A stretch of 64,000 nt of DNA from Umezawaea endophytica. GTDB taxonomy: Bacteria > Actinomycetota > Actinomycetes > Mycobacteriales > Pseudonocardiaceae. Where the stretch lies: the NCBI RefSeq assembly GCF_025061645.1, contig NZ_JANYMP010000001.1:323591-387590 (forward strand), in the 5' to 3' direction. The translations under genes and the position numbers were made by a program. Positions 53,256-61,154 of the stretch are shown here, piece after piece. Below the pieces are notes generated by a model. The model had not been told where the DNA came from, ran no database searches, and worked only from the letters and a program-made list of their open reading frames with translations. How positions within the stretch are numbered: position 1 is the stretch's first letter; each line of letters opens with the position of its first letter.

Positions 53256-54265
53256 AGCGAGCCGAACAGGCCGATCAGGTCCGCGCCGGGCACTCCCCCG
53301 CCCACCGGGTTGTAGGACAGCGCGGCCCGGCGGCCGTCGTCGGCCCGTGTGGCGTAGGTGAGGTAGCCGATCAGTTCGCCGCCGTGGCCCCAGACCGAAC
53401 GGCCGCACGGCAGGTCGAAGCGCTGCAACCCCAGGCCGTAGGCGAAGATCGTGCCGGTGTCGACGGTCTCCCGCATGGCGGCGAGGGAGGCCGCGGACGT
53501 CAGCCGCCCGCCCAGCAGGGCGTCGAGGAACCGGGTGAGGTCGTCCGCGGTGGAGATCATCTCCCCTGCCGCCCAGTCCAGCGACGGGTTCATCAGCGTC
53601 GCGTCGACCAGCTCGCCGTCGACGGTCGTGTAGCCGCGGGCGTGCGGGTGCGGCAGGCCGGGCCACCGGCCGGGCACGATCGTGTGGTCCAGCCGCAACG
53701 GCCGGAGCACCCGCGCCCGCACCTCGTCGCCGTAGGTCCGCCCGGTCACCCGTTCCACCAGCATCCCGGCGACGACGTAGTTGGTGTTCGAGTAGTGCCA
53801 CCCCTGGCCCGGCGGGAAGTACGGCTCCCGCGAGGCCGCCACCGCCAGCAGCTCCTCCGGCGCGTAGGACCGGAACCGCTCCGCGCCCCGCCACCTGTTG
53901 GTCGACCAGCCGGCCTCGTGGGCGTAGTCGTAGAGCCCGCTCGTGTGGTTGAGCACCTGCCGAACCGTCATCCGGTCCCCGTTCGGCACACCGCTCACGT
54001 ACCCGCCCACCGGGTCGTCCAGCCCCACCCGCCCCTCGTCCACGAGTTGCAGGACGACCGTGGCGACGAACGTCTTGGTCACGCTGCCGATGCGGAAGTA
54101 CCCACCGACCCGCGCCTCACCCGCGGCGTCCGCGCGCACACCCCCCGAGTCCTCGACGGTGAGCAGCGCACCCGACACCCACCCCTCCTCCACCCAGTCG
54201 CCCAGCACGGGGAACACGCCGGACAGGGCCAGCACCGTTGCGGTAAAAGCACTTCTGATGATCAC
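53246..54265 (-). CDS. serine hydrolase, class C beta-lactamase/D-Ala-D-Ala carboxypeptidase family
   Basis: 339 residues. Short N-terminal hydrophobic stretch (SAFTATVLALSGVFPVLG) looks like a signal peptide. Penicillin-binding-type motifs: SVTK (SxxK, with the nucleophilic Ser) at about residue 60, YSNTN (YxN), and HGGELIGY (HxG) near the C-terminus. It is probably an exported peptidase or esterase of the EstB/PBP4* group. The GTG at 54265 was chosen because it places the signal peptide at the start; no strong ribosome binding site is seen. Confidence 0.84.
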   Translation of the reverse strand: MIIRSAFTATVLALSGVFPVLGDWVEEGWVSGALLTVEDSGGVRADAAGEARVGGYFRIGSVTKTFVATVVLQLVDEGRVGLDDPVGGYVSGVPNGDRMTVRQVLNHTSGLYDYAHEAGWSTNRWRGAERFRSYAPEELLAVAASREPYFPPGQGWHYSNTNYVVAGMLVERVTGRTYGDEVRARVLRPLRLDHTIVPGRWPGLPHPHARGYTTVDGELVDATLMNPSLDWAAGEMISTADDLTRFLDALLGGRLTSAASLAAMRETVDTGTIFAYGLGLQRFDLPCGRSVWGHGGELIGYLTYATRADDGRRAALSYNPVGGGVPGADLIGLFGSLYC

Positions 54266-54370
54266 GTGGTCAATGCTGGCGCGGGGCGGGCAGGCGGGCC
54301 ATGGGGTGCGCCGCACGGTCCGCTGTGGAAAACCACACCTCCGGCCGAGTGGACCGGGACGCCCGGCCGG

Positions 54371-54691
54371 TCACAGCCGCCAGGGCGGGGCGGTGGCCAG
54401 GACCGCGCGCAGGGGTGCCGCGCCGAGGTCGAGCACCACGTCCGTGACGGGCACGGCCCGACAGGGCAGGCACAGCCCGGCGGCCCGCTCGGCGTCGTCG
54501 AGGACCGAGTCGGCGACCGGCAGCGAGTAGCGCACGCGCCCCTCGACCAGGCGGCCCTTGCACGCCCCGCAGCCGCCGCGCCTGCACCGGTACGGGCTGC
54601 GCCACCCGGCTCGGCGCAGCGCGTCGACCACCGTCTCGTCGGTTCGGGCGTCCACGCGGACGTCGTGCGGCAACACGGTGACCTCGGGCAT
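54371..54691 (-). CDS. plant-type 2Fe-2S ferredoxin
   Basis: 106 residues. CRRGGCGACKG gives the Cx4CxxC cluster motif and LCLPCRA the final cysteine, in the fold expected (beta-grasp, VTVLPHDVRVDARTDETVVDALRRAGW at the start). It would pass electrons to an oxygenase or P450-like partner that is not adjacent. ATG at 54691 has GAGAGAGG upstream. Confidence 0.88.
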   Translation of the reverse strand: MPEVTVLPHDVRVDARTDETVVDALRRAGWRSPYRCRRGGCGACKGRLVEGRVRYSLPVADSVLDDAERAAGLCLPCRAVPVTDVVLDLGAAPLRAVLATAPPWRL

Positions 54692-55094
54692 CACGTCGAC
54701 CTCTCTCCGCGAAGTTCCAGCACTACGGAGAGTGTATGACCAGTTCAACAGGTCGTTCAAGTCTGAACTTCCAGAATTCTCCCGAATTCTCCCGCAAGTA
54801 TCGGAGACGAGGATCGGCGCGCCGCCACCCAGTGGGACCGCCGCCAGGACGGACCGCGGCAAAGGACAGTCCACAGTGGACTTGATCACCAGGTCCACAG
54901 AGGACCGGAGGCAATTCCGGAACGGACGAGTCTGGCAAATACCCCACCCCGCGCCCGCGGGCCCCGGACGGCGATCATTGCGGGCCGTGACCAAGTGCGC
55001 CACAGTAGATCACGCGGACCGCACTGGCGGGTCTGGGGTTGAGTAGGTCCGCGAGTCCATTGTGGACAGGCTATGACCTGGGGGTCTATTTGCC
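54692..55094. promoter_or_regulatory. 403-bp repeat-rich control region between ferredoxin and SARP genes
   Basis: No gene identified. It has lower GC than its surroundings and several repeats: GTTCA-N4-TGAAC (54755-54768); a perfect tandem duplication of GAATTCTCCC (54774-54793); AGTCCACAGTGGACT, a 15-bp palindrome (54868-54882), with an imperfect copy GTCCACAGAGGAC soon after (54893-54905); and GTCCATTGTGGAC (55055-55067). SARP proteins bind direct repeats, so these may be the control sites of the RiPP locus, but I see no heptamer repeat set at -35 spacing that is decisive. Confidence 0.5.
54774..54793. repeat. tandem direct repeat, 2 x GAATTCTCCC
   Basis: Two perfect contiguous 10-bp copies upstream of the ferredoxin gene and within the divergent control region with the SARP gene. 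One helical turn apart, as expected for two protein protomers on the same DNA face. Confidence 0.6.
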
Positions 55095-56666
55095 ATGCGA
55101 TCATATCCCGGCGGAGGGCGGCCCGTGCTGCCCGTGAGTGGTGGAATGGATCCGGCCGAGCGCCTCGCGGTGCGGTTGCTGGGTCCGCTGGAGGTGGTGG
55201 TCGGGAGGCGTCCGGTGGACCTGACCACCGGTCGGCTCCGCACGCTCGTCGTGACGTTGGCGCTGTCAGCGGGCAGGCCGGTGACCGTCGACCAGCTCGC
55301 GATGGCGGTGTGGGGGCCGGACCTCCCGATCGACGTCCGCCGGACCGTGTCGACCTACATGACCCGGCTCCGCAACGCGCTGGGCGCGGAGTCGATCGTG
55401 TTCGACCCGGCGGGCTACGTGCTGCGGGCCAGGCCGGACGACGTCGACGCCCTGCGGTTCGACAGCCTGCTGGACGCCGCCGCGCGGGCCGTCGACCCCG
55501 CTCGGGAAGCGGAGCTGGTGGACAAGGCCGTGTCGCTGTGGCGCGGGTTCCCGTTCGAGGGGGTGCACTCGGCCTGGCTGGAGGCGGGCGAGGCGCCGCG
55601 GCTGGTCGACCGGTACCTGTCGGCGGTGGAGCACCGGGCCCACCGGCTGGCCGTGGCGGGCCGCGGCGCCGACGTGCTGCCGCTGCTGCGGGAGCTGACG
55701 GCGCTGTTCCCGCTGCGGGAGTCGCTGTGGGCTCGGCTGCTCGTGGTGCTGGACAGGTGCGACCGGCCGGTCGAGGCCCTGGAGCACTACGAGGTGATCC
55801 GGGTGCGGATCAGCCGGGAACTCGGGGTCGATCCGGGGCCGGAGCTGCAACGGATCTACCGGGAGCTGCTGGGCCGCACGGTCACCGGCTCGGTGCCGGA
55901 GCCGAGGCGTCCGCTGGAGGTGGTGCCGCGCCAGCTACCCGCCGACGTCCACGGGTTCGCAGGCCGGGCGGTCGAGGTCGAGGCGTTGGACGGGCTGCTC
56001 GACGACGAGGCGGACCAAGGAGTGCGCGCCGCCCGGATCGTCGTGATCGACGGGGCAGAGGGGGTCGGGAAGACGGCGCTGGCGGTGCACTGGGCGCACC
56101 AGGTCGCCCACCGCTTCCCGGACGGCCAGGTGTACGTCGACCTGCACGGACGCGACCCGGCGAGCCGCGCGATGTCGCCCGCGGAGGCGGTGGACGCCCT
56201 GCTCGACTCGTTCCTGGTGCCGGAGCGGTACCGCCCCGGTGGCGTCGAGGGCCGGGCCGCGCTCTACCGCAGCGTGCTGTCGGGCAGGCGCGTGCTGACG
56301 GTGCTGGACAACGCCCGCGACGCCGCCCAGGTCCGCCAGCTCCTGCCCGGCGGTCCCGGTTGCGTCGCGGTGGTGACCGCCAGGACCCCGCTCACCGGGA
56401 TCGTCGTCGCCCTCGGCGCGCGGACGATCCGGTTGGACCGCCCGACCGTCGACGAGGCCAGGCAGCTCCTGGCCCACCGGCTCGGCGCGGACCGGGTCCG
56501 CGCCGAGCCGGACGCCGTGGTGGAGATCATCGACTCGTGCGGACGGCTGCCGCTCGCCCTGGCTCGGGTGGCGACCCGAGCCAGGGCCCGCGCGGGTCGC
56601 CCGCTGGCGGAACTGGCCGCTCAACTGCGCGGCCGGAGGGCCCCCGACCTGCCGTCCGACGGATGA
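55095..56666 (+). CDS. BTAD/SARP-family regulator with NB-ARC ATPase domain
   Basis: 523 residues. N-terminal OmpR-like winged helix (LAVRLLGPLEVVVGRRPVDL...STYMTRLRNALG) and bacterial transcriptional activation domain to about residue 265. An NTPase domain follows with P-loop GAEGVGKTALAV at about 320 and LTVLDNARDAAQVRQLLP. The protein stops before the TPR array found in full-length AfsR-like proteins, so the effector region is short. It lies 37 bp before the candidate precursor gene and probably activates the RiPP operon. The start may be ATG at 55095 or at 55146. Confidence 0.88.
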   Translation: MRSYPGGGRPVLPVSGGMDPAERLAVRLLGPLEVVVGRRPVDLTTGRLRTLVVTLALSAGRPVTVDQLAMAVWGPDLPIDVRRTVSTYMTRLRNALGAESIVFDPAGYVLRARPDDVDALRFDSLLDAAARAVDPAREAELVDKAVSLWRGFPFEGVHSAWLEAGEAPRLVDRYLSAVEHRAHRLAVAGRGADVLPLLRELTALFPLRESLWARLLVVLDRCDRPVEALEHYEVIRVRISRELGVDPGPELQRIYRELLGRTVTGSVPEPRRPLEVVPRQLPADVHGFAGRAVEVEALDGLLDDEADQGVRAARIVVIDGAEGVGKTALAVHWAHQVAHRFPDGQVYVDLHGRDPASRAMSPAEAVDALLDSFLVPERYRPGGVEGRAALYRSVLSGRRVLTVLDNARDAAQVRQLLPGGPGCVAVVTARTPLTGIVVALGARTIRLDRPTVDEARQLLAHRLGADRVRAEPDAVVEIIDSCGRLPLALARVATRARARAGRPLAELAAQLRGRRAPDLPSDG

Positions 56667-56703
56667 AGGCGATCTGAAACAGCCCGTCCCTACGCTCGCC
56701 GCC

Positions 56704-56844
56704 ATGACCGAATCCGCGCGCAGCGCAGCAGCAGAAGACCTGGCCGAACTCGAGTTCTCGCCGCTCACCCCGGAGGAGGCGGCCGAAGTGGACGACCGCG
56801 TGTACCTACTCGGTGTCCGCCGGGAGTACTACAACGTCCGTTGA
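56704..56844 (+). CDS. 46-residue candidate RiPP precursor peptide
   Basis: ATG at 56704 to TGA at 56844. The peptide begins MTESARSAAAEDLAELEF, continues SPLTPEEAAEVDDRVYLLG and ends VRREYYNVR. The N-terminal two thirds are acidic and helical, like a RiPP leader; the C-terminal part is basic and aromatic (three Tyr), like a core. It lies between a SARP regulator and an operon with a RiPP-type radical SAM enzyme and an exporter, and the next gene starts 4 bp after its stop. No known family recognised. Confidence 0.68.
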   Translation: MTESARSAAAEDLAELEFSPLTPEEAAEVDDRVYLLGVRREYYNVR

Positions 56845-56848
56845 CGAG

Positions 56849-58537
56849 ATGAGCGATCGATCCCGACCGCTCACGAACCCGATCTCCGTCGCCCACCCGG
56901 TGGTGGAGGTCGGCGAGGACCTCGTGACGCGAACCCCGCCGACACCACCACGCGGCACGGCGTCCGTGAACGCCGTCGCCGCCCGCCACGCCCGCGGTGA
57001 GCTCACCTCCGCCGAAGCCGTGGCCGCCGTCGACCCGCACGAGTTGGAGCGTGCGCTCACGTTGACCGCCGACACCAGCGGTCTGGACGCCGTCGTGCAC
57101 GGTCTCGGCGTGGCGCCGGGCATCGCCTGCGGCCCCCTGGTGTTCAGCACGGAGGCCGCCGTCGCCGCACGGGCGGACGGCCTGGAGCCGGTCCTGGTCC
57201 TGTCCGAGTCACGGCCGGACGACCTGCCGGGTCTGCTCGCCGCCACCGCCGTCGTCACCGAGCGGGGTGGGCGGACCACCCACTCCGCCGTCGTCGCGCG
57301 GGCGCTGGGCCGTCCGTCCGTCGCGGGCCTCGTGGACGGCGTCGTCATCGACGACGCGGAACTCCTCAGGGGCGCGCGGGGTGACGTCCTCGTCGCGGGC
57401 GACGTCGTGACGGTGGACGGGTCGGGCGGGACGGTGTTCCGCGGCCGCCCGGCCGAACCGCTCGCGGGCGGGCACGGGAACACCGAGATCCTGCGCTGGC
57501 TCGACACCGCGCTCGCGGACCTGCCCGGCCTGGCCGTGAAGGTCAACGCCGACTCGGCCGAGGCGGCGGCGCGGGGGCGGGAGCTCGGCGCGACCGGCGT
57601 CGGGCTGTTCCGCGTCGAGCACGTGTTCCTCGGCGACCGGCGCGCACTGCTCGAACGCGTGCTGATCGCCCGTCCGGGGCCCGAGATGACCGAAGGACTC
57701 GCGGACGTGTACTCCGTGCTCCGGTCCGAGTTCGTCGACCTGCTCAGGGTCGTCGACGGCCAGGACGTGGCGATCCGGCTGCTGGACCCGCCGCGGCACG
57801 AGTTCCTGCCCGATCCGGCGTCGGCGGCGGCCGACGGCGTGCGGGCGGTGTTGGCCAAGCTGCGCGAGCACAACCCGATGCTCGGCGTGCGCGGGGTGCG
57901 GCTGGGGATCCTCGTGCCCGCGCTGACCGTCGCGCAGATCCAGGCGCTGGTGGACGCGGTGCTGGAGGTCCGCCGGTCCGGGCACGACCCGCGGCCGGAA
58001 CTGCTGGTGCCGATGGTGAGCACGCCCGCGGAGGTGGACGTGGTGCGGGGTCTGCTGGACGACGTGCGCGCCCACGCCGGAACCACCGCAGAGGAGCTGC
58101 CGATCGCGATCGGCGCGATGGTCGAGACACCGCGGGCCGCCCTCCTCGCCGGACGGCTGGCCGAGCGGGTCGACGCCCTCTCCCTGGGCACCAACGACCT
58201 GACGGCGCTGGTGTGGGGCCTGTCCCGCGACGACGCCGACCGGCACCTGCTGCCCGCCTACCGGGACCTGGGCGTGGTGGAGCACTCGCCGTTCGAACGG
58301 CTCGACCTCGAAGGTGTCGGCGCGGTGATCCGGCAGGTTGTCCGGGACGCGCGCCGGGTTCGCCCCGGCATCCGGATCGGCGTGTGCGGCGAGCAGGCCG
58401 CGGAGGCCTCGGCGGTGGAGTTCCTCGCCGACGCCGGGGTCGACTACATCTCCTGCGCGGCGCCGAGGGTCCCGCTGGCCCGGCTGGCCGCCGCCCGGCA
58501 CGGACTGCCGCCCCGGAACCCGGAGGAAGGGCCGTGA
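56849..58537 (+). CDS. PPDK-like PEP-utilising enzyme lacking the ATP-grasp domain
   Basis: 562 residues. Alignment by eye with pyruvate phosphate dikinase starts at the linker after the ATP-grasp domain (NAVAARHARGELTSAEAVAAVDP...). The phosphohistidine domain has GGRTTHSAVVAR with the swivelling His at residue 145. The C-terminal PEP/pyruvate TIM barrel has GVGLFRVEHVFLG, HNPMLGVRGVRLGI, IGAMVETPRAALLA, SLGTNDLTALVWGLSRDD and the catalytic CGEQA. It should carry out the PEP-to-phosphohistidine half reaction but cannot bind ATP. The phosphate acceptor is unknown; neighbours suggest the peptide or a cofactor of its modification. ATG at 56849; ends in a GTGA overlap with the ABC gene. Confidence 0.82.
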   Translation: MSDRSRPLTNPISVAHPVVEVGEDLVTRTPPTPPRGTASVNAVAARHARGELTSAEAVAAVDPHELERALTLTADTSGLDAVVHGLGVAPGIACGPLVFSTEAAVAARADGLEPVLVLSESRPDDLPGLLAATAVVTERGGRTTHSAVVARALGRPSVAGLVDGVVIDDAELLRGARGDVLVAGDVVTVDGSGGTVFRGRPAEPLAGGHGNTEILRWLDTALADLPGLAVKVNADSAEAAARGRELGATGVGLFRVEHVFLGDRRALLERVLIARPGPEMTEGLADVYSVLRSEFVDLLRVVDGQDVAIRLLDPPRHEFLPDPASAAADGVRAVLAKLREHNPMLGVRGVRLGILVPALTVAQIQALVDAVLEVRRSGHDPRPELLVPMVSTPAEVDVVRGLLDDVRAHAGTTAEELPIAIGAMVETPRAALLAGRLAERVDALSLGTNDLTALVWGLSRDDADRHLLPAYRDLGVVEHSPFERLDLEGVGAVIRQVVRDARRVRPGIRIGVCGEQAAEASAVEFLADAGVDYISCAAPRVPLARLAAARHGLPPRNPEEGP

Positions 58538-59523
58538 GCGGGGCCGCGATCGAGGTCGAGGGCCTCGGTCGGACGTTCAAGGTGCGCGGCGGCGACGTCG
58601 TGGCGCTCAAGGACGTGAACCTCACCGTCGGGCAGGGCGAGATCGTCGGCCTGCTGGGCAGCAACGGCGCGGGCAAGACGACGTTGACGAAGATCCTCGC
58701 CACGCTCCTGCTGCCCACCGGTGGGACGGCGCGCGTCCTGGGCCACGACGTCACCTCGGACCTGCGGGAGGTCCGCCGGTTGACCGGCGTCGTCCTGGGC
58801 GGGGAGCGCGGGCTCTACGCCAAGCTGACCGGCCGGGAGAACCTGCGGTTCTTCGCCGTGCTCGCGGGTGTCGGCAGGCGCGGGCTGGTGGACCGGCTGG
58901 AGGCCGCGCTCGACCACGTCGGGCTCGCGGACGTCGCGGACCGCGCCGTGGAGACGTACTCCAAGGGCATGCGCCAACGGCTGCACCTCGCCATCGGGAT
59001 GATCAACGAGCCACCGGTGCTGCTGCTGGACGAACCCACCGTCGGCCTAGACCCGGTCGAGGCCGAGCGCCTGCGCCAGGACGTCGCCGTCCTCCGGAGC
59101 CGCGGCACGTCGGTGCTGCTGACCAGCCACCTCCTGCTCGACATCGAGCGGCTCGCCGACCGGGTCGTCATCCTCGCCGACGGGGAGGTGGCGGCGGACG
59201 TCGAGGTCGCCGAGTTCGCCAAGCTCGCGGGCTACACGGCGATCGTCACGGTCCGCGGCACCGGGTGCCCGCCCGTGCTGGACGGCGCGCAGGCGTCCCG
59301 GTTCGCCGTGGACGACCTCACCGAGGCGAGCGGGCTGTGGACGCTGCGGCTGCGCGTGCGCGACTGGAGCGTCGAGTCCTTCGGCCACCTGGGGGCCGTG
59401 CTGGGCGGCGCCACCATCCTGGGCGTGGACGTCGCGCCGCTGCGGCTGGAGGACGTCTACTCGCACGTCGCGGCGCAGCTCGCCGCGAACGGCCGCACCG
59501 GGGTCGGCGAGGTGCGCCCGTGA
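58534..59523 (+). CDS. ABC transporter ATP-binding protein (DrrA/export type)
   Basis: 329 residues. Walker A GSNGAGKTT, signature YSKGMRQRL, Walker B VLLLDEPTVGLDP and the H-loop TSHLL are all present. The C-terminal extension after residue 240 is typical of DrrA-like drug/peptide exporters. GGAGGA precedes the GTG start, which overlaps the PPDK-like stop. It works with the two permeases that follow, probably to export the mature peptide. Confidence 0.92.
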   Translation: MSGAAIEVEGLGRTFKVRGGDVVALKDVNLTVGQGEIVGLLGSNGAGKTTLTKILATLLLPTGGTARVLGHDVTSDLREVRRLTGVVLGGERGLYAKLTGRENLRFFAVLAGVGRRGLVDRLEAALDHVGLADVADRAVETYSKGMRQRLHLAIGMINEPPVLLLDEPTVGLDPVEAERLRQDVAVLRSRGTSVLLTSHLLLDIERLADRVVILADGEVAADVEVAEFAKLAGYTAIVTVRGTGCPPVLDGAQASRFAVDDLTEASGLWTLRLRVRDWSVESFGHLGAVLGGATILGVDVAPLRLEDVYSHVAAQLAANGRTGVGEVRP

Positions 59524-60317
59524 CCGGACCACCTCTGCTGGGCGACCGCCTGCGCGGCGCGGCGTGGACGTTCCTCACCGCCGCCCGCACCGAGCAGCGC
59601 TCCATGCGCGGCAACCCGCTGCTGCTGGTCAACGCGGGTTTCCTGCCCGTCGTGCTGCTCGTCATCGCGGTCGAGGCGCAGCGCCCGCCCGCGGACCGCG
59701 CCGCGCAGATCGTCACCTCGGTGATGCTCACGGCGCTGTGGGGGTCCACGGTCTGGACCAGCGGTGGCGTGCTGCGGCGCGAACGGACGTACGGGACGCT
59801 GGCCCGCTGCGTGTGCGGCGTCGAGTCGCCCACGGTGGTGCTGTTCGGCAAGAGCCTCGGCGCGACGCTCTACGGCGTCGGCACGATCCTGGTCGCGACG
59901 GTCGCCACGGTGCTCGCCCTGCGCCTGCCGGTCGCCTTGGCGCACCCGTTCTGGCTGGCGGTGGGCCTGCTGGTGGTCGTCGTCTCCGCCACCACGCTCG
60001 GGGCGCTGCTGTCCTGCCTGTTCCTGCTCACCCGCAACGGGCTGCTGTGGTCCGGCGCCCTGATGTACCCGGTGTTCGTCCTCGGCGGGCTGCTGATCCC
60101 CCAGGACGTCCTGCCCGTGTGGCTGCGCTGGGTGCCGCAGTTGCTGAGCCTGCGGTGGATCAACGAGTTCCTGTCCGACGCGGCCGGACCGGGCCCGTCC
60201 GCCACCCCGCTCGCCGTCGCCGTGGCGCTGACCGTCGCCTACGGCGTCGTCGCCACGCGCACCTACCGCTGGTCCATCGACAAGGCGCGGCAGCGGGGTT
60301 CCCTTGACCACGCGTGA
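59520..60317 (+). CDS. ABC-2 type export permease, first
   Basis: 265 residues with six membrane helices and the ABC-2 permease layout (LLVNAGFLPVVLLVIAVEA, then LSCLFLLTRNGLLWSGALMYPVFVLGGLLIPQDVLPVWL as the conserved ABC-2 signature region). Starts at a GTG overlapping the ATPase stop. Forms a heterodimeric exporter with the next gene. Confidence 0.88.
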   Translation: MTGPPLLGDRLRGAAWTFLTAARTEQRSMRGNPLLLVNAGFLPVVLLVIAVEAQRPPADRAAQIVTSVMLTALWGSTVWTSGGVLRRERTYGTLARCVCGVESPTVVLFGKSLGATLYGVGTILVATVATVLALRLPVALAHPFWLAVGLLVVVVSATTLGALLSCLFLLTRNGLLWSGALMYPVFVLGGLLIPQDVLPVWLRWVPQLLSLRWINEFLSDAAGPGPSATPLAVAVALTVAYGVVATRTYRWSIDKARQRGSLDHA

Positions 60318-61107
60318 GCGGACGCCTGCGAGCACGGCGCTGTGGCGGGCGGCGGAAGCCGTCCGGCTCGGACGGCGCGAGATGAGCGCGACCCTCCCGC
60401 CCGCGGCCTCGATCTTCGCCACGCTGCCCAAGGGCGTGCTGCAGATCGTGTTCTTCACCGTGCTCGGCGGCGTGGTCGCGGGCCAGGACCACCGGCAGTT
60501 CGCGTTCGTCGGCGGCCTGGTCCTCGCGCTGACCACGACGAACACGGTCAACGTCATCAACGTGCCGTTCGGGGACAAGTACTTCTCGACGTTCTGGCGG
60601 ATCCGCCACGGCGACGTGCCCGTCGCCGTGGTCCTCTACGCCCGCGCGGTGCCGTACCTCGCCGTGGGGTTCGGCCTCTTCCTCGCCGAGGCGGCGATCG
60701 CGGCGGCCGTCCTCGGGATGACCGACGTCGCCCTGCGCCTGCTGCCCTGGCTGCCGGTGTTCGCGCTCATGGCGTGCGGCTACGCCCTGCTCGGCATCGC
60801 CGCCGCCACGGCGACGATCGCCAAGCGCGCCGACGTCCTGGCCCCGAACATCCTGGGTTACTTGACGATGCTCTGCGCAGGCGCCTTCCTGCCCCCCGGC
60901 CGGGTCGGCTGGATCGACGCGATCGGCTCGGTGCTGCCCGTCCGGCACGGACTGGCCGCCGTCCGCGCGGGACTGGACGGCCGCCCGTGGCTGACCGAAG
61001 CCGTGCTGGAACTGGTGATCTGCCTCGCGTCGGCCGCGCTCGGCCTGCTCGCCGTCGCCGTGCAGACCCGCCGGGCGGCCAGACACGGGCACGACGACTT
61101 CGCCTGA
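60304..61107 (+). CDS. ABC-2 type export permease, second
   Basis: 267 residues, about six membrane helices (VLQIVFFTVLGGVVAG, ALGLLAVAVQ and others) with an ABC-2 signature around MLCAGAFLPPGRVGWIDAIGSVLPVRHGLAAVRAGL. It begins at TTG 60304, overlapping the previous gene by 14 bp. Similar length and topology to the first permease, though sequence similarity is low. Confidence 0.86.
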   Translation: MTTRERTPASTALWRAAEAVRLGRREMSATLPPAASIFATLPKGVLQIVFFTVLGGVVAGQDHRQFAFVGGLVLALTTTNTVNVINVPFGDKYFSTFWRIRHGDVPVAVVLYARAVPYLAVGFGLFLAEAAIAAAVLGMTDVALRLLPWLPVFALMACGYALLGIAAATATIAKRADVLAPNILGYLTMLCAGAFLPPGRVGWIDAIGSVLPVRHGLAAVRAGLDGRPWLTEAVLELVICLASAALGLLAVAVQTRRAARHGHDDFA

Positions 61108-61154
61108 CCGGCTCCACGACCCGCCGCGGCCGCACCGACGAACTGGGGGACCTG

